A stretch of DNA of 64,000 nt from UASB124 sp041662445 (lineage in GTDB: Bacteria > Babelota > Babeliae > Babelales > RVW-14): NCBI GenBank assembly GCA_041662445.1, contig JBAZSL010000004.1:1-64000 (forward strand). Reading direction: 5' to 3'. Both the position numbers and the translations under genes were made by a program. This document shows, piece by piece, positions 32,764 to 42,042 of this stretch (within the stretch, counting starts at the first letter, position 1; each line of letters starts with the position of its first letter). The notes below the pieces were generated by a model that did not search any database, was not told where the DNA came from, and saw only the letters and a program-made list of their open reading frames with translations.

Positions 32764-35253
32764 TTACTTCTGTTGTTCAGGTGTCTCTGATACTTCGACT
32801 TCGCCCTCAGAACCTTCAAACGCCACCATTGCTGCAAGCGTCTGCCCTTCATCAAGACGCACAAGACGAACACCTTTTGCTTGGCGTCCCATAGTGCGAA
32901 TCTCTTGAGGCGAAAGCCTAATAACTTTGCCGTTGGTATCAATGAGCAACACATTCGATGAATCGGACACTCGTTCCAAGCCAATGACATAACCATTACG
33001 CCCATCAGTTGGAATCGTACGCACGCCAACACCACCACGGTGCGCCACACGGAAATCAGCAACGCTCACACATTTGCCATATCCATGAGATGTTGCAAAT
33101 AACAAGTTGCTTGATTCAGGAATAACCTCAAGCCCAACAACAATGTCATCTTTGCGTAACGAGATACCACGAACACCGGCAGCATTACGGCCCATTGCGC
33201 GAACCTCTGCTTCTTTGAAGTGAATACCCTGTCCGTCACGCGTCGCAATGACAATCGAATCGGTACCAGAGCTGAGTGCGCAGAAGGCCAGCTCATCTCC
33301 CTCATTGAGGTTGATTGCGCGAATACCGGTGCTACGAATTTTGGTAAATTCATCAGCATTTGTCTTTTTAATGGTACCTTTGCTGGTTACCATAACAAGG
33401 AATTTACCTTCCATATCACGAGCACAAAGAAGCTTCACAATTGACTCACCTTCAGCAAGCTGCAATATGTTAACTATTGCTCGCCCTTTAGCTGTTCGTG
33501 ATGCCTCAGGAACTTGATAAACCTTGAGGCTATAAATTCTGCCAAAATTGGTGAAGAACAAAAGTTCATCATGGTTACGAGCAACAAAAGCGTCCTGAAT
33601 CACATCATCAGATTCTTCAAGATCGGCTGTTCCTTTTTTGCCCTTACCACCTCTGTGTTGTACAGCATATGTCTCGAGTGTAACGCGCTTGATATAGCCT
33701 TTACGTGTCAATGTCACCAGAACCTCTTCATCAGGAACAAGGTCGGCATCGCTCAAGCCATCAATTGGACCTTCAATGCGCGTACGACGTACATCAGCAT
33801 AAGATACTTTAACATCTTCCAGTTCTTTAATTACCTCGACTTTAAGCTCATTTTCATCGCCCAAAATAAGCTCAAGCTTGGCAATCACTTTTTTCAGGTC
33901 TTGAATTTCGACGTTAATTTTTTCACGCTCAAGCCCCGTCAAACGCTGGAGGCGCATATCCAAAATGGCCCTTGCCTGTTCAAGCGAAAGAGCAAAGCGG
34001 GCATTGAGTTGGACAATAGCTTCTTCAGCTGTTTGGGATTTTTTGATAAGCACAATGACATTGTCGATACTATCGAGCGCAATAATCAAACCATCAAGAA
34101 TGTGGCAACGTGCTTTATGCTTTGCCAAATCAAATTCTGAACGTCGCGTAATGACCTGCTTGCGGTGGATAAGAAAGTGATCAAACATTTCACGCAACGT
34201 AAAAAGCATAGGGCGATTTTGATAAAGCGCCAGCATGATAATCGATATTGCTGATTGCAACGACGTATGCTTGTAGAGAAGATTGAGAATGACTTGAGGG
34301 TCTTCGCCACGTTTTATTTCAATCACAACGCGAATGCCGCGTCGATCTGACTCATCACGAATATTGGCAATACCTTCAATAATTTTTTCTTTAACAAGTT
34401 CGGCAATTTTAGTTATAAGATCCGCCTTATTAACCTGGTATGGCAGTTCTGAGATAATAAGCGCTACGTGCTTTTTGCCCTCTTCAACATTAACAACACC
34501 ACGCACTATAACCTGGCCATGACCTGTCTGATACGCCCTAACAATGCCTCCACGGCCACAAATAATACCTCCAGTAGGAAAATCTGGTGCCGGAACTATT
34601 TCAAAAAGTTGCTCATCAGAAAGTTGCGGATTTTTGAGTAACGCAATACACGCATCAATGACTTCACCAAGGTTATGTGGCGGCACTGATGTCGCCATAC
34701 CAACCGCTATACCCGTTGATCCGTTCACCAAGAGATTGGGAATTCTGCTTGGTAATACCGTTGGTTCGGTATGCGATTCATCAAAAGTTGGAACAAACTG
34801 TACCGTGTTCTTTTCAATATCGGTCAGAAGATCACGCGTAACCTTGGCCATACGAACTTCGGTGTAACGCATAGCTGCTGCGTTATCGCCGTCAATCGAG
34901 CCCCAGTTACCCTGCCCATCAAGCAACGGATATCGCTTGGAAAAATCTTGTGCCATGCCCACCATGGTTTGATAAATAGCCGCATCACCATGTGGATGGT
35001 AGCGCGCCATAACCTCACCAACGACCATGACCGATTTTCTATGAGTTTTTTCAGGATATAACCCAAGTTTATGCATTGCATATAATATGCGTCGGTGCAC
35101 CGGTTTGAGTCCGTCACGCACATCAGGAAGCGCGCGGCTCACAATAACCGACATTGCATAATCAAGGAACGCGGTCTTGAGTTCTTTTTCAATAGAAACC
35201 GGCGTCACCAAGTTCATTTGTTTTTCTTCGTTTCCAGCCCCCGTGACTGCCAT
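32764..35253 (-). CDS. gyrA: DNA gyrase subunit A
   Basis: The 829-residue breakage-reunion subunit of gyrase. ATG 35253 follows GGAAGGA; a longer frame exists. The catalytic tyrosine is Y130 (in AAAMRYTE). The GyrA box QHRGGKGKKG identifies it as gyrase rather than topoisomerase IV, and six C-terminal propeller blades follow (for example QEIRTMGRQAKGVRLVRL). The quinolone-resistance positions equivalent to Ser83 and Asp87 of E. coli are Ala91 and Gln95 (HPHGDAAIYQ). It opens an operon with dprA and maf. Confidence 0.97.
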   Translation of the reverse strand: MAVTGAGNEEKQMNLVTPVSIEKELKTAFLDYAMSVIVSRALPDVRDGLKPVHRRILYAMHKLGLYPEKTHRKSVMVVGEVMARYHPHGDAAIYQTMVGMAQDFSKRYPLLDGQGNWGSIDGDNAAAMRYTEVRMAKVTRDLLTDIEKNTVQFVPTFDESHTEPTVLPSRIPNLLVNGSTGIAVGMATSVPPHNLGEVIDACIALLKNPQLSDEQLFEIVPAPDFPTGGIICGRGGIVRAYQTGHGQVIVRGVVNVEEGKKHVALIISELPYQVNKADLITKIAELVKEKIIEGIANIRDESDRRGIRVVIEIKRGEDPQVILNLLYKHTSLQSAISIIMLALYQNRPMLFTLREMFDHFLIHRKQVITRRSEFDLAKHKARCHILDGLIIALDSIDNVIVLIKKSQTAEEAIVQLNARFALSLEQARAILDMRLQRLTGLEREKINVEIQDLKKVIAKLELILGDENELKVEVIKELEDVKVSYADVRRTRIEGPIDGLSDADLVPDEEVLVTLTRKGYIKRVTLETYAVQHRGGKGKKGTADLEESDDVIQDAFVARNHDELLFFTNFGRIYSLKVYQVPEASRTAKGRAIVNILQLAEGESIVKLLCARDMEGKFLVMVTSKGTIKKTNADEFTKIRSTGIRAINLNEGDELAFCALSSGTDSIVIATRDGQGIHFKEAEVRAMGRNAAGVRGISLRKDDIVVGLEVIPESSNLLFATSHGYGKCVSVADFRVAHRGGVGVRTIPTDGRNGYVIGLERVSDSSNVLLIDTNGKVIRLSPQEIRTMGRQAKGVRLVRLDEGQTLAAMVAFEGSEGEVEVSETPEQQK

Positions 35254-35400
35254 ATAAAATCCTTCCAAACGCTACAGCATGTTCGAGACACATTTAACGT
35301 GCTTGTGATCGAATTGACAGGCCAATAGCATACGCTGATTTGGCCTATCTTGCAAGAAATCAGGACATTTTAAACTCTTATAACATTTTGTGCAAACGAC

Positions 35401-35859
35401 CTACCAGAGCGGCCAAAGCAAAGATAGCGCAAAGAGCACCAGACGGGCCGCAAGACCAGCAGCCACATCATCCATAACAATTCCCATCCCACCCGAAAGA
35501 CGCCTTTCGATAACGTTAATCGGAAAGGGCTTGGCAATATCAAAAAGGCGGAACAAAACAAACGCCGCCAGATACGCTTGCCACGAATGAGACACCCCAA
35601 TTAAAGCAATATTCATCCCCACAAATTCATCAATTACTGCACACGATGGGTCGCGTTGGCCAAGTTTACGCGCCACAAGCCCAGAAGACCAAACGGCAAA
35701 AGGGATCACCACGGCCATCAGTCCAAGATGAATCGTCCACGGCAAAACCGGAAGCGCCCACATGCATAATACGGTAAACAAGCTGGCGGCAGTACCGGGG
35801 CACATGGGAACATGACCAATAGGACCAAGCGTTGCCAGATAACGAACAAATTTCAACAT
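35401..35859 (-). CDS. pgpA: Phosphatidylglycerophosphatase A
   Basis: PgpA removes the phosphate from phosphatidylglycerol phosphate to give phosphatidylglycerol. The 152-residue membrane protein has the family motifs GHVPMCPGTAASL, AVIDEFVGM (DEFVG is diagnostic), LFRLFDIAKPFPIN and a late GGMGIVMDDVAAG. Its start overlaps the end of pgsA by 7 bases, so the enzyme pair for PG synthesis is one operon. Confidence 0.93.
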   Translation of the reverse strand: MLKFVRYLATLGPIGHVPMCPGTAASLFTVLCMWALPVLPWTIHLGLMAVVIPFAVWSSGLVARKLGQRDPSCAVIDEFVGMNIALIGVSHSWQAYLAAFVLFRLFDIAKPFPINVIERRLSGGMGIVMDDVAAGLAARLVLFALSLLWPLW

Positions 35860-36425
35860 GACCGCCCTTTGATTTTTTTGACTAGTTGCAGGTAACGAAT
35901 CACATAATCAATTCCGGTATAAGCCGTAAGCGCCACAACGCCATAAAAAAGTACCTTAATACTTACTAAAACGCCTACGTAATTGAGCCCTGGCGCATAC
36001 CCGTCATCAATGAAGAGCCAGATAAATGCCGCGTAAATCATAACCATCTGGGCTGCGGTTTTATATTGTGCCAAACGAGTCGTTACCAACACGCTACCTA
36101 ACCGCCGTGCACGAATGCGAAGCCAGGTAACAAGCACATCGCGGCCTACAATGACGACCCAAACCCACCACGGCGCAAAACCTTTAAGAATAAAGCAGGC
36201 AAGAGCCGCTCCCATAAATATTTTGTCAGCCAATGGATCAATAAAAGCGCCCATTGTACTTGTCATGTCATATCTACGGGCAATATATCCATCGTAAGCG
36301 TCAGAAAGTGCCGCAAGCGTAAAGACCACAAGCGCAGCAAAAAAATTCCCCTGCCAAAACCAATACATGAAAAATGGAACGAGGGCTATGCGCGACAGTG
36401 AAAGCATCGTTGGAATAGAAATCAT
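35853..36425 (-). CDS. pgsA: CDP-diacylglycerol-glycerol-3-phosphate 3-phosphatidyltransferase
   Basis: PgsA joins CDP-diacylglycerol with glycerol 3-phosphate to give phosphatidylglycerol phosphate, the substrate of PgpA, which is encoded next to it. The 190-residue membrane protein has the complete active-site motif DG-x2-AR-x8-G-x3-D-x3-D (DGYIARR, MGAFIDPLADK) at about residues 44-67. Its length and the neighbour pgpA make the assignment firmer than for the second family member at 11449-12051. It is the first gene of the pair. Confidence 0.92.
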   Translation of the reverse strand: MISIPTMLSLSRIALVPFFMYWFWQGNFFAALVVFTLAALSDAYDGYIARRYDMTSTMGAFIDPLADKIFMGAALACFILKGFAPWWVWVVIVGRDVLVTWLRIRARRLGSVLVTTRLAQYKTAAQMVMIYAAFIWLFIDDGYAPGLNYVGVLVSIKVLFYGVVALTAYTGIDYVIRYLQLVKKIKGRSC

Positions 36426-36589
36426 GTGAACGTCCTGTTCTCAATTTATGGGGTAACATTCGGTTAGTATATCAAAAATCATAATGCTGCATGAATTGCA
36501 CCATGAGAGGATCCTATCCATTTACGTTGCTGTAAATTATACTGAGCGTCGATTTTATTCGCAAACTAACTATGGAGAGAAAGATTGTT

Positions 36590-37747
36590 ATGAACAACAA
36601 ACCACGTATTTTGATTACCTGCCTATCCGGCAAACTTTTTGGCGGAGGAGAAATGCATGCGCTCACGTTATATAAAATGTTGCGAGCCGCCGGATATCAT
36701 ACAACGATGCTGGTTAACGCTCACACCGCACTCCATAAACGACTTATTACTGAAGGGTTGCCGTGCTATAGCGTTCGCCTTCGTTGGTTGCAAAGAAACT
36801 TTCGCTCAATTTTTTGTTTTTTGATCGCCCGAAAAATACGCACAATTTGCACGCAAGAAAAAATTGATATTATTCACTGTAACGCTCACGAAGAAGTAAG
36901 AAGTGCCGCACAGGCTGCGCTTGGAACGTCTATCGGAATCATATTTACTCGTCACATACCCGATCGCTTTAACGTCGCCAAAATCAAGGGCGCGCATGCT
37001 TCAATTGGGGTTACGCCAAACATCACCACCTACATTGAACAAGAAAATATTAAAAATAATGTTGGGATGAACACGGTACTCCATATTCCTCCATTTTTTG
37101 ATTCAGAACGACTGGATCGCTTTGTACCAACCACGCCACGTGAAGATTTTTTTTCGATTAATTTTGGCGTCACAATCAAGCCTTTGCCATTATTCTGCGT
37201 TATTGGCAACATGGTTCCCGACCTCCAGCACAAAAGTCATCCACTGCTCTTTAAGGCGTTGACACATCTCATCAACGTATTCGGTCAACACGCCCAGGTT
37301 GTACTCGCCGGTGACGGCCCTATGCGGCCAACATTTGAGCGTATGGTCAAAGAACAAGGGCTCGCTGATTATGTATATTTTTTAGGCGCAACCGATAAAA
37401 TTCCCGGTATTTTATACCACAGTGATTTTCTTGTACTCCCCAGTATCAAGGAAGCATTTGGACTTGTTTACGCCGAGGCAGGCATGATGCGACGAGCTGC
37501 TATTGGCGCCTACCAAACAGGAGCCGAAATTGTTCTTAGGAACGAACACACAGGTCTGCTTTTTAAAAATGGCGACGCGCACGATCTTGCATGTGCCATC
37601 AAACGACTCATCGACAATCCAACCTGGACACAACAAATGGGAAATCAAGCTCACGAACATATTATGAAAAATTTTGTTCCACGCATCACGTTTGAACAAC
37701 ATGAGCTGCTTTATGCACAGCTTGCACAACGGCAGCAACCTCTATAG
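36590..37747 (+). CDS. Glycosyltransferase, GT4-type
   Basis: A 385-residue GT-B fold glycosyltransferase of family 4. Its N-terminal half has GGGEMHALTLYKMLRAAG; the C-terminal nucleotide-sugar domain has a Gly-rich VVLAGDGPMRPTF, and the E-x7-E motif is intact in KEAFGLVYAEAG. Sugar donor and acceptor are unknown; an LPS core or surface polysaccharide is likely next to a GT9 gene. The start at ATG 36590 is used; a 6-codon longer start at 36572 is possible. The 3' end overlaps the convergent GT9 gene by 62 bases. Confidence 0.85.
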   Translation: MNNKPRILITCLSGKLFGGGEMHALTLYKMLRAAGYHTTMLVNAHTALHKRLITEGLPCYSVRLRWLQRNFRSIFCFLIARKIRTICTQEKIDIIHCNAHEEVRSAAQAALGTSIGIIFTRHIPDRFNVAKIKGAHASIGVTPNITTYIEQENIKNNVGMNTVLHIPPFFDSERLDRFVPTTPREDFFSINFGVTIKPLPLFCVIGNMVPDLQHKSHPLLFKALTHLINVFGQHAQVVLAGDGPMRPTFERMVKEQGLADYVYFLGATDKIPGILYHSDFLVLPSIKEAFGLVYAEAGMMRRAAIGAYQTGAEIVLRNEHTGLLFKNGDAHDLACAIKRLIDNPTWTQQMGNQAHEHIMKNFVPRITFEQHELLYAQLAQRQQPL

Positions 37748-38810
37748 TTGCAACCCATGCACGACGATGAGGGGCGGTCACGATGGTGGTATGGGCGCTA
37801 TCTAGAGGCGCCCATTCTGGATTTTTCAATCGCATAAGCGCCACAACGGGAACTTTGACAGCGTTAGCAAGATGCATCGTTGATGTTTCAACCGAAATAA
37901 TAAGGTCACACAGGCTCATAATTGCGGGGAGCTGAAAAAAGTTATAGTCCGCACAAAACAGAAATGTATTATTGAACGAAAGTTGATCAAAATACTTTTT
38001 TGTTGCTCTAAATTTCTCCGGAACAACATTAATAATAAAACTCACATCGCCCCATGTATCCTGCCGTTTGAGCGTACGAATAAGATCTGCCACGCGCCCA
38101 AGAGACCAACTTCGCTTTTTATCCTTGGCAAATGAATTGATAAAAATAACACGGCCGAATTGTTTAGACTTTCGATCAATTCCCCATTTTAGAAATCGTA
38201 ATTTGGCAAAGATAATCCACTTTTTAGGAATATCCACAAAAGGAAAACGCTGTTCTGGCATAACCTCAACACCAAGCACCGTTGTGAAATATTCTGAAAA
38301 ATGGTCAGTCACATGTCCTAACGCTTTTTTGTCACGCCACCAAAACCCTTGATCAAGCCGTTGATAACTCAACCGTTTCGTAATGCTATAAAATTTTGTA
38401 GGCTCCTTGACCCCAACAACAAATCCTTGTGCCGATAGTTGTCGTGCAAGAAGTGCGTATTTATGAGAGCGTAACGTCGCAAGCGAAATCACCAGAGGGT
38501 ACTTCTCGAGTTGAGCCTCTTTGATCGACCGATAATATCCTGACGGTGAATAGGTATGTGTATATATCTTATGAATAAATGGACAAGCACTCAGCCAATC
38601 ATAAAGGGCATAGCGAGCAAGATGCTTCCATTGCCAAAAACGACGCGTTCGACGTAACTCATCCACAAAAATATGAACTTCAAGATGCGGATATTTTTGT
38701 GCAAACGCTTTGAAATAGTTTTGCAAGTACGTAAAATCACCGATTGCCAAATGAGCGACAAAGAGAACTTTGGTTGCACGTTGTAATAATTCTTCAGGAA
38801 CCTGTTGCAT
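37686..38810 (-). CDS. Glycosyltransferase family 9 (heptosyltransferase-like)
   Basis: A 374-residue GT9-type protein, the family of ADP-heptose:LPS heptosyltransferases. The N-terminus VLFVAHLAIGDFTYLQNY keeps the usual 'GD' opening of the acceptor domain. The donor-binding segment ISVETSTMHLANAVKVPVVA matches the family DTG-x2-H-x-A consensus, and VVGVKEPTKFY-type changes suggest specificity has moved. It lies 4 bases after yicC's stop on the same strand. With lpxB present, a role in LPS core assembly is likely. It overlaps the convergent GT4 gene by 62 bases. Confidence 0.82.
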   Translation of the reverse strand: MQQVPEELLQRATKVLFVAHLAIGDFTYLQNYFKAFAQKYPHLEVHIFVDELRRTRRFWQWKHLARYALYDWLSACPFIHKIYTHTYSPSGYYRSIKEAQLEKYPLVISLATLRSHKYALLARQLSAQGFVVGVKEPTKFYSITKRLSYQRLDQGFWWRDKKALGHVTDHFSEYFTTVLGVEVMPEQRFPFVDIPKKWIIFAKLRFLKWGIDRKSKQFGRVIFINSFAKDKKRSWSLGRVADLIRTLKRQDTWGDVSFIINVVPEKFRATKKYFDQLSFNNTFLFCADYNFFQLPAIMSLCDLIISVETSTMHLANAVKVPVVALMRLKNPEWAPLDSAHTTIVTAPHRRAWVATIEVAAVVQAVHKAAHVVQT

Positions 38811-38813
38811 AAC

Positions 38814-39698
38814 CTATACAATATTCTGAATTTGTTCGCGTGCCTTTTCCAACTCAACTTTAATATCAATACCTGCGGTACTGACTTGGTATGACGGACT
38901 TTTTGCCATCATCGTGTTGGTCTCACGCAAAAGCTCTTGCAAAATAAAGTCGAGTTTTTTGCCCTTTTCATATGACGTCGCTTTAAGAATAGGATCAATG
39001 CTTGAAAGATGACTTTTAAAACGCGTCACTTCCTCATGAATATCAATCTTGCGAAGCGCAACTTGAAGTTCTTCAACGTGAGTATTTGGCTTCTCTGGAT
39101 GTTGATTAGCAGCAAGCGCTTGGTGTAATTCTGCTTTGTACTGCACAACAACCTGTTCAGCGGCTATCTCTATGTCATGAATTTTAGCAGCGCAAACGGC
39201 AAAGCCTTTAACAAAATCATGTTCAAGCCGCGTACCTTCCTCAGTACGCATGCGCATCAACATATCGGCTGCTTTGGTAATAAGTGCAAGAATAGCGCTT
39301 TCGTCTTGATGCGAAACACTACCTTCTTGTGTCACAAAAACATCTGGCAGATTTATAAGATCACTCAGCGTTACATCTTGGCCAAAATTGTATTTTTCTT
39401 TGATAAGTCGTCCGGAACGCACATAACCCTCAATGGTTTGCCACGACGGAACAATGGTTGTAAGCGCATGCGGCGATTCTGAGAAACGTAGATTGAGATA
39501 AACCCTACCACGCGCCAGCTTCGTTTGAAGAAGTCCAGATATGGGAATTTCTAACCGACTGAGACTTCCTGGCAATTTGGCCACAACTTCCAAAAAGCGT
39601 CCATTAAGCGCCTTAAGTTCAACCGCCACCCCAACAGTTCCCGACGACAAATTGATCTGCTCATTGAGGCTGCAATACCCTGTCATGCTTATCAACAC
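38814..39698 (-). CDS. yicC: YicC-family endoribonuclease-like protein
   Basis: A 294-residue YicC protein. It opens ISMTGYCSLNEQ, the family start, continues with VELKALNGRFLEVVAKLPG and a central AKLQEDQV-like region, and ends in the signature KPSYQVSTAGIDIKVELEKA plus REQIQNI. E. coli YicC cleaves RNA and targets small RNAs. The GTG at 39698 has GAAGGGTGAG upstream; the ATG at 39686 is an alternative start. It sits between yebC and a GT9 gene, 4 bases apart from the latter. Confidence 0.9.
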   Translation of the reverse strand: MLISMTGYCSLNEQINLSSGTVGVAVELKALNGRFLEVVAKLPGSLSRLEIPISGLLQTKLARGRVYLNLRFSESPHALTTIVPSWQTIEGYVRSGRLIKEKYNFGQDVTLSDLINLPDVFVTQEGSVSHQDESAILALITKAADMLMRMRTEEGTRLEHDFVKGFAVCAAKIHDIEIAAEQVVVQYKAELHQALAANQHPEKPNTHVEELQVALRKIDIHEEVTRFKSHLSSIDPILKATSYEKGKKLDFILQELLRETNTMMAKSPSYQVSTAGIDIKVELEKAREQIQNIV

Positions 39699-39712
39699 AA
39701 GCTCACCCTTCC

Positions 39713-40435
39713 TTAATCGCCAAGATTTGCATACACATTTTGCGTATCATCCAGGTCGTCAAGCGCTTCAAGAAATTTATAAACAGCCTCTTCTTTGGAC
39801 TTTTCCTGCAACGAAACAGGTTCCTTGGCAACCCATTCAAGCTGGGCCGACTCAACTTTGAGACCAAGTTGTTCAACTGCCTTTTTGACCTTATCCAGAT
39901 CGTGCATTTTACATTCTATTGAGAAAAGGCCGTCATCAAGACGAACGTCATCAATATTATAGTCCAGCAGCTTTTCCAGAAGATCATCCTCAGACATCGT
40001 TCCGGTAGCACGAATCACGCCTCTGTGTTCAAACATCCACGCCACCGCACCGCCCTCGGATAAGGCACCGCCAAATCTGGTAAATTGATGGCGTAAATCC
40101 GACACTGTACGATTTTTGTTATCGGTTAACACTTCGATCATAACCGCAATACCGCTTGGACCATATCCCTCATACGTATGGGATTCATAGGCAGATCCAC
40201 CAGCAATCTCTCCCGTGCCTTTTTTAATCGCACGCGCCACATTGTCGCTTGGCATATTTTCGTTTTTTGCCTTATCAAGAATTAAGCGTAGTCGTGCGTT
40301 ACGTGTTGGATCGCCGCCACCTTCACGCGCTGCAACGGTAATTTCGCGAATGAGTTTAGTAAAAGTTTTGCCACGCTTGGCATCTTCTTTGGCTTTTTTA
40401 TGTTTTATGGTCGACCACTTTGAATGTCCTGACAT
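39713..40435 (-). CDS. yebC: YebC/PmpR-family translation or transcription factor
   Basis: A 240-residue YebC protein, starting MSGHSKWSTIKHKK, the exact family N-terminus. GCAGGAG lies upstream of ATG 40435; the longer frame has no site. Further motifs are GKTFTKLIREI, NARLRLILDKAKNENMPSDN and GGALSEGGAVAWMFEHRG. The family includes transcription regulators and proteins that help ribosomes through proline stretches. It sits beside ruvB, as in many bacteria, where the yebC-ruv gene order is conserved. Confidence 0.95.
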   Translation of the reverse strand: MSGHSKWSTIKHKKAKEDAKRGKTFTKLIREITVAAREGGGDPTRNARLRLILDKAKNENMPSDNVARAIKKGTGEIAGGSAYESHTYEGYGPSGIAVMIEVLTDNKNRTVSDLRHQFTRFGGALSEGGAVAWMFEHRGVIRATGTMSEDDLLEKLLDYNIDDVRLDDGLFSIECKMHDLDKVKKAVEQLGLKVESAQLEWVAKEPVSLQEKSKEEAVYKFLEALDDLDDTQNVYANLGD

Positions 40436-40641
40436 CGTAACTCCTGCGTTTATACCTGTATTTGAGCCCCCACAGGCCTCTACCGCTACCATTCATACTA
40501 CTCCCACACCCCGCAAAAATCACAGGACAATGTACCCTGTTTTGCGATCATTGTCGACAGCCTAAAGGAATAGTTGTTGGAGCAAAGTAATAAGTTCCGG
40601 TAGGTAGCGCACAATGAAAAGTTCCGCTTTTGGATAACGTA

Positions 40642-41682
40642 TCAATCACCAAATAAACGCCCCTGTTCATCAACACGTTCTCCAAACAACTTTCGCCGCA
40701 AATAGAGCATTTTTTTTGCGGGAATGATTCTGCCACGAGGGGTTTTTTGCAACAATCCCATGCGCAGAAGAAAAGGCTCAACAACGTCTTCCAGCGTTTC
40801 GCGGTCCTCGCCGGTCATAGCAGCTAACGTTTCCACACCCACAGGCCCCCCATCAAAATCTCGCATAATATGGGTTAACAGATCCCGATCGAGTTTATTA
40901 AGTCCATCATCATCTATTCCCAAAAAAGTAAGCGCCTGCTCGACCAAGGCTTTATCAATTATCGGACAATGGCTAACCTGTGCAAAATCACGCACACGAC
41001 GGACAATGCGCTTAACAATACGCGGTGTTCCACGTGCACGAGATCCAAGGCATAATGCGGCATCGGGCTGCAGCGCGGTGCCTAAAAATTGTGCATTCTG
41101 AAGCGCAATCTGTGTTAATTCATCAGGATTATAAAAATCAAGCCGTTCGACAATGCCAAAACGTGTCTGCAGGGGGGCTGAAACGAGCGATGTTTTAGTC
41201 GTTGCGCCAATAAGAGTAAACCGATTAAGCGGTAAGCGAATCGATTTTGCCCCCGCACCCTGTCCAATAATGACATCAACACAAAACTGCTCCATGGCGC
41301 TATAAAGTATCTCTTCAACATTTTTAGGCAATCGATGGATTTCATCGATAAAAAGAATCTCTGATGGCCCAATGCCCGAAAGTATTGCCACCAAGTCACC
41401 GGTGCGCTCGAGTATTGGAGCGCTGGTTATTTTGAGGTTAACGCCAAGCTCTTGAGCAATAACACGAGCCAAAGTTGTTTTTCCAAGTCCGGGAGGACCA
41501 AAAAGCAGCACATGGTCTAAGGCCTCATTACGCATTTTTGCTGCCGTAACATAAATTTTTAATTTTGCCTTAATAGTCTGTTGACCAAGATATTCCTCAA
41601 AACAACTCGGTTCAAAGCTTATGCTCTTGTCTTCGGGGGTTTCTTGCAAACTTAATAACTCAACCGGGGATGAAAAATTCAT
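40642..41682 (-). CDS. ruvB: Holliday junction branch-migration ATPase RuvB
   Basis: RuvB is the motor that moves Holliday junctions with RuvA. The 346-residue protein has Walker A GPPGLGKTTLA at about 62-72, Walker B in ILFIDEIHRLPK, and the sensor segment FTLIGATTKTSLVSAPLQTR, then the winged-helix end with RTPRGRIIPAKKMLYL. Length and domain order are standard. It heads the minus-strand run ruvB-yebC-yicC-GT9; ruvA and ruvC are not in the window. The 200-base gap to yebC (40436-40641) shows no gene. Confidence 0.97.
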   Translation of the reverse strand: MNFSSPVELLSLQETPEDKSISFEPSCFEEYLGQQTIKAKLKIYVTAAKMRNEALDHVLLFGPPGLGKTTLARVIAQELGVNLKITSAPILERTGDLVAILSGIGPSEILFIDEIHRLPKNVEEILYSAMEQFCVDVIIGQGAGAKSIRLPLNRFTLIGATTKTSLVSAPLQTRFGIVERLDFYNPDELTQIALQNAQFLGTALQPDAALCLGSRARGTPRIVKRIVRRVRDFAQVSHCPIIDKALVEQALTFLGIDDDGLNKLDRDLLTHIMRDFDGGPVGVETLAAMTGEDRETLEDVVEPFLLRMGLLQKTPRGRIIPAKKMLYLRRKLFGERVDEQGRLFGD

Positions 41683-41792
41683 AGCATTACCTCATATTTT
41701 TCAATGCTTTTTAAGCTTATCATACCCATGACAAGTTAAAAAACTTTCAATCCATCTTATTTTTGATAAACTTTGTGAGTTCAGTTTGAATT

Positions 41793-41868
41793 GGGTTGCT
41801 AGCTCAATTGGTAGAGCAACAGACTCTTAATCTGCAGGTTCAGGGTTCAAGTCCCTGGCAACCCACCA
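41793..41868 (+). tRNA. tRNA-Lys (anticodon CTT), CCA encoded
   Basis: A complete 76-base cloverleaf: acceptor GGGTTGC/GCAACCC, D arm with GGTAGAGC, anticodon loop CTCTTAA (CTT at 34-36), T loop GGTTCAAGTCC, then discriminator A and genomic CCA. It is followed by tRNA-Leu on the same strand 67 bases later. Confidence 0.95.
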
Positions 41869-41935
41869 TCACAACATTCACAAAATTATTGCCCCTCCAT
41901 CAGACACTCGCTAGAGTTGATGAGTATAATTTTGC

Positions 41936-42022
41936 GCAAGGGTGGCGGAACTGGTAGACGCACTGGCCTTAGGAGCCAGCCCTCGAAAGAGGATAGGGGT
42001 TCGAGTCCCCTCCCTTGCACCA
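41936..42022 (+). tRNA. tRNA-Leu (anticodon TAG), CCA encoded
   Basis: An 87-base class II tRNA: acceptor GCAAGGG/CCCTTGC, D arm GGTAGACGC, anticodon stem CTGGC/GCCAG with loop CTTAGGA (TAG), a variable arm CCTCGAAAGAGG, T loop GGTTCGAGTCC, CCA in the DNA. It sits 20 bases before the trigger factor start. Confidence 0.95.
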
Positions 42023-42042
42023 GTGAAAAGGAGGAGTTGGGT

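Noticed and set aside
33514..34140. 208-codon plus-strand open frame inside gyrA
   Set aside because: It runs antisense to clearly conserved gyrA sequence, has no ribosome site and resembles no protein; it is a by-product of codon use on the other strand.
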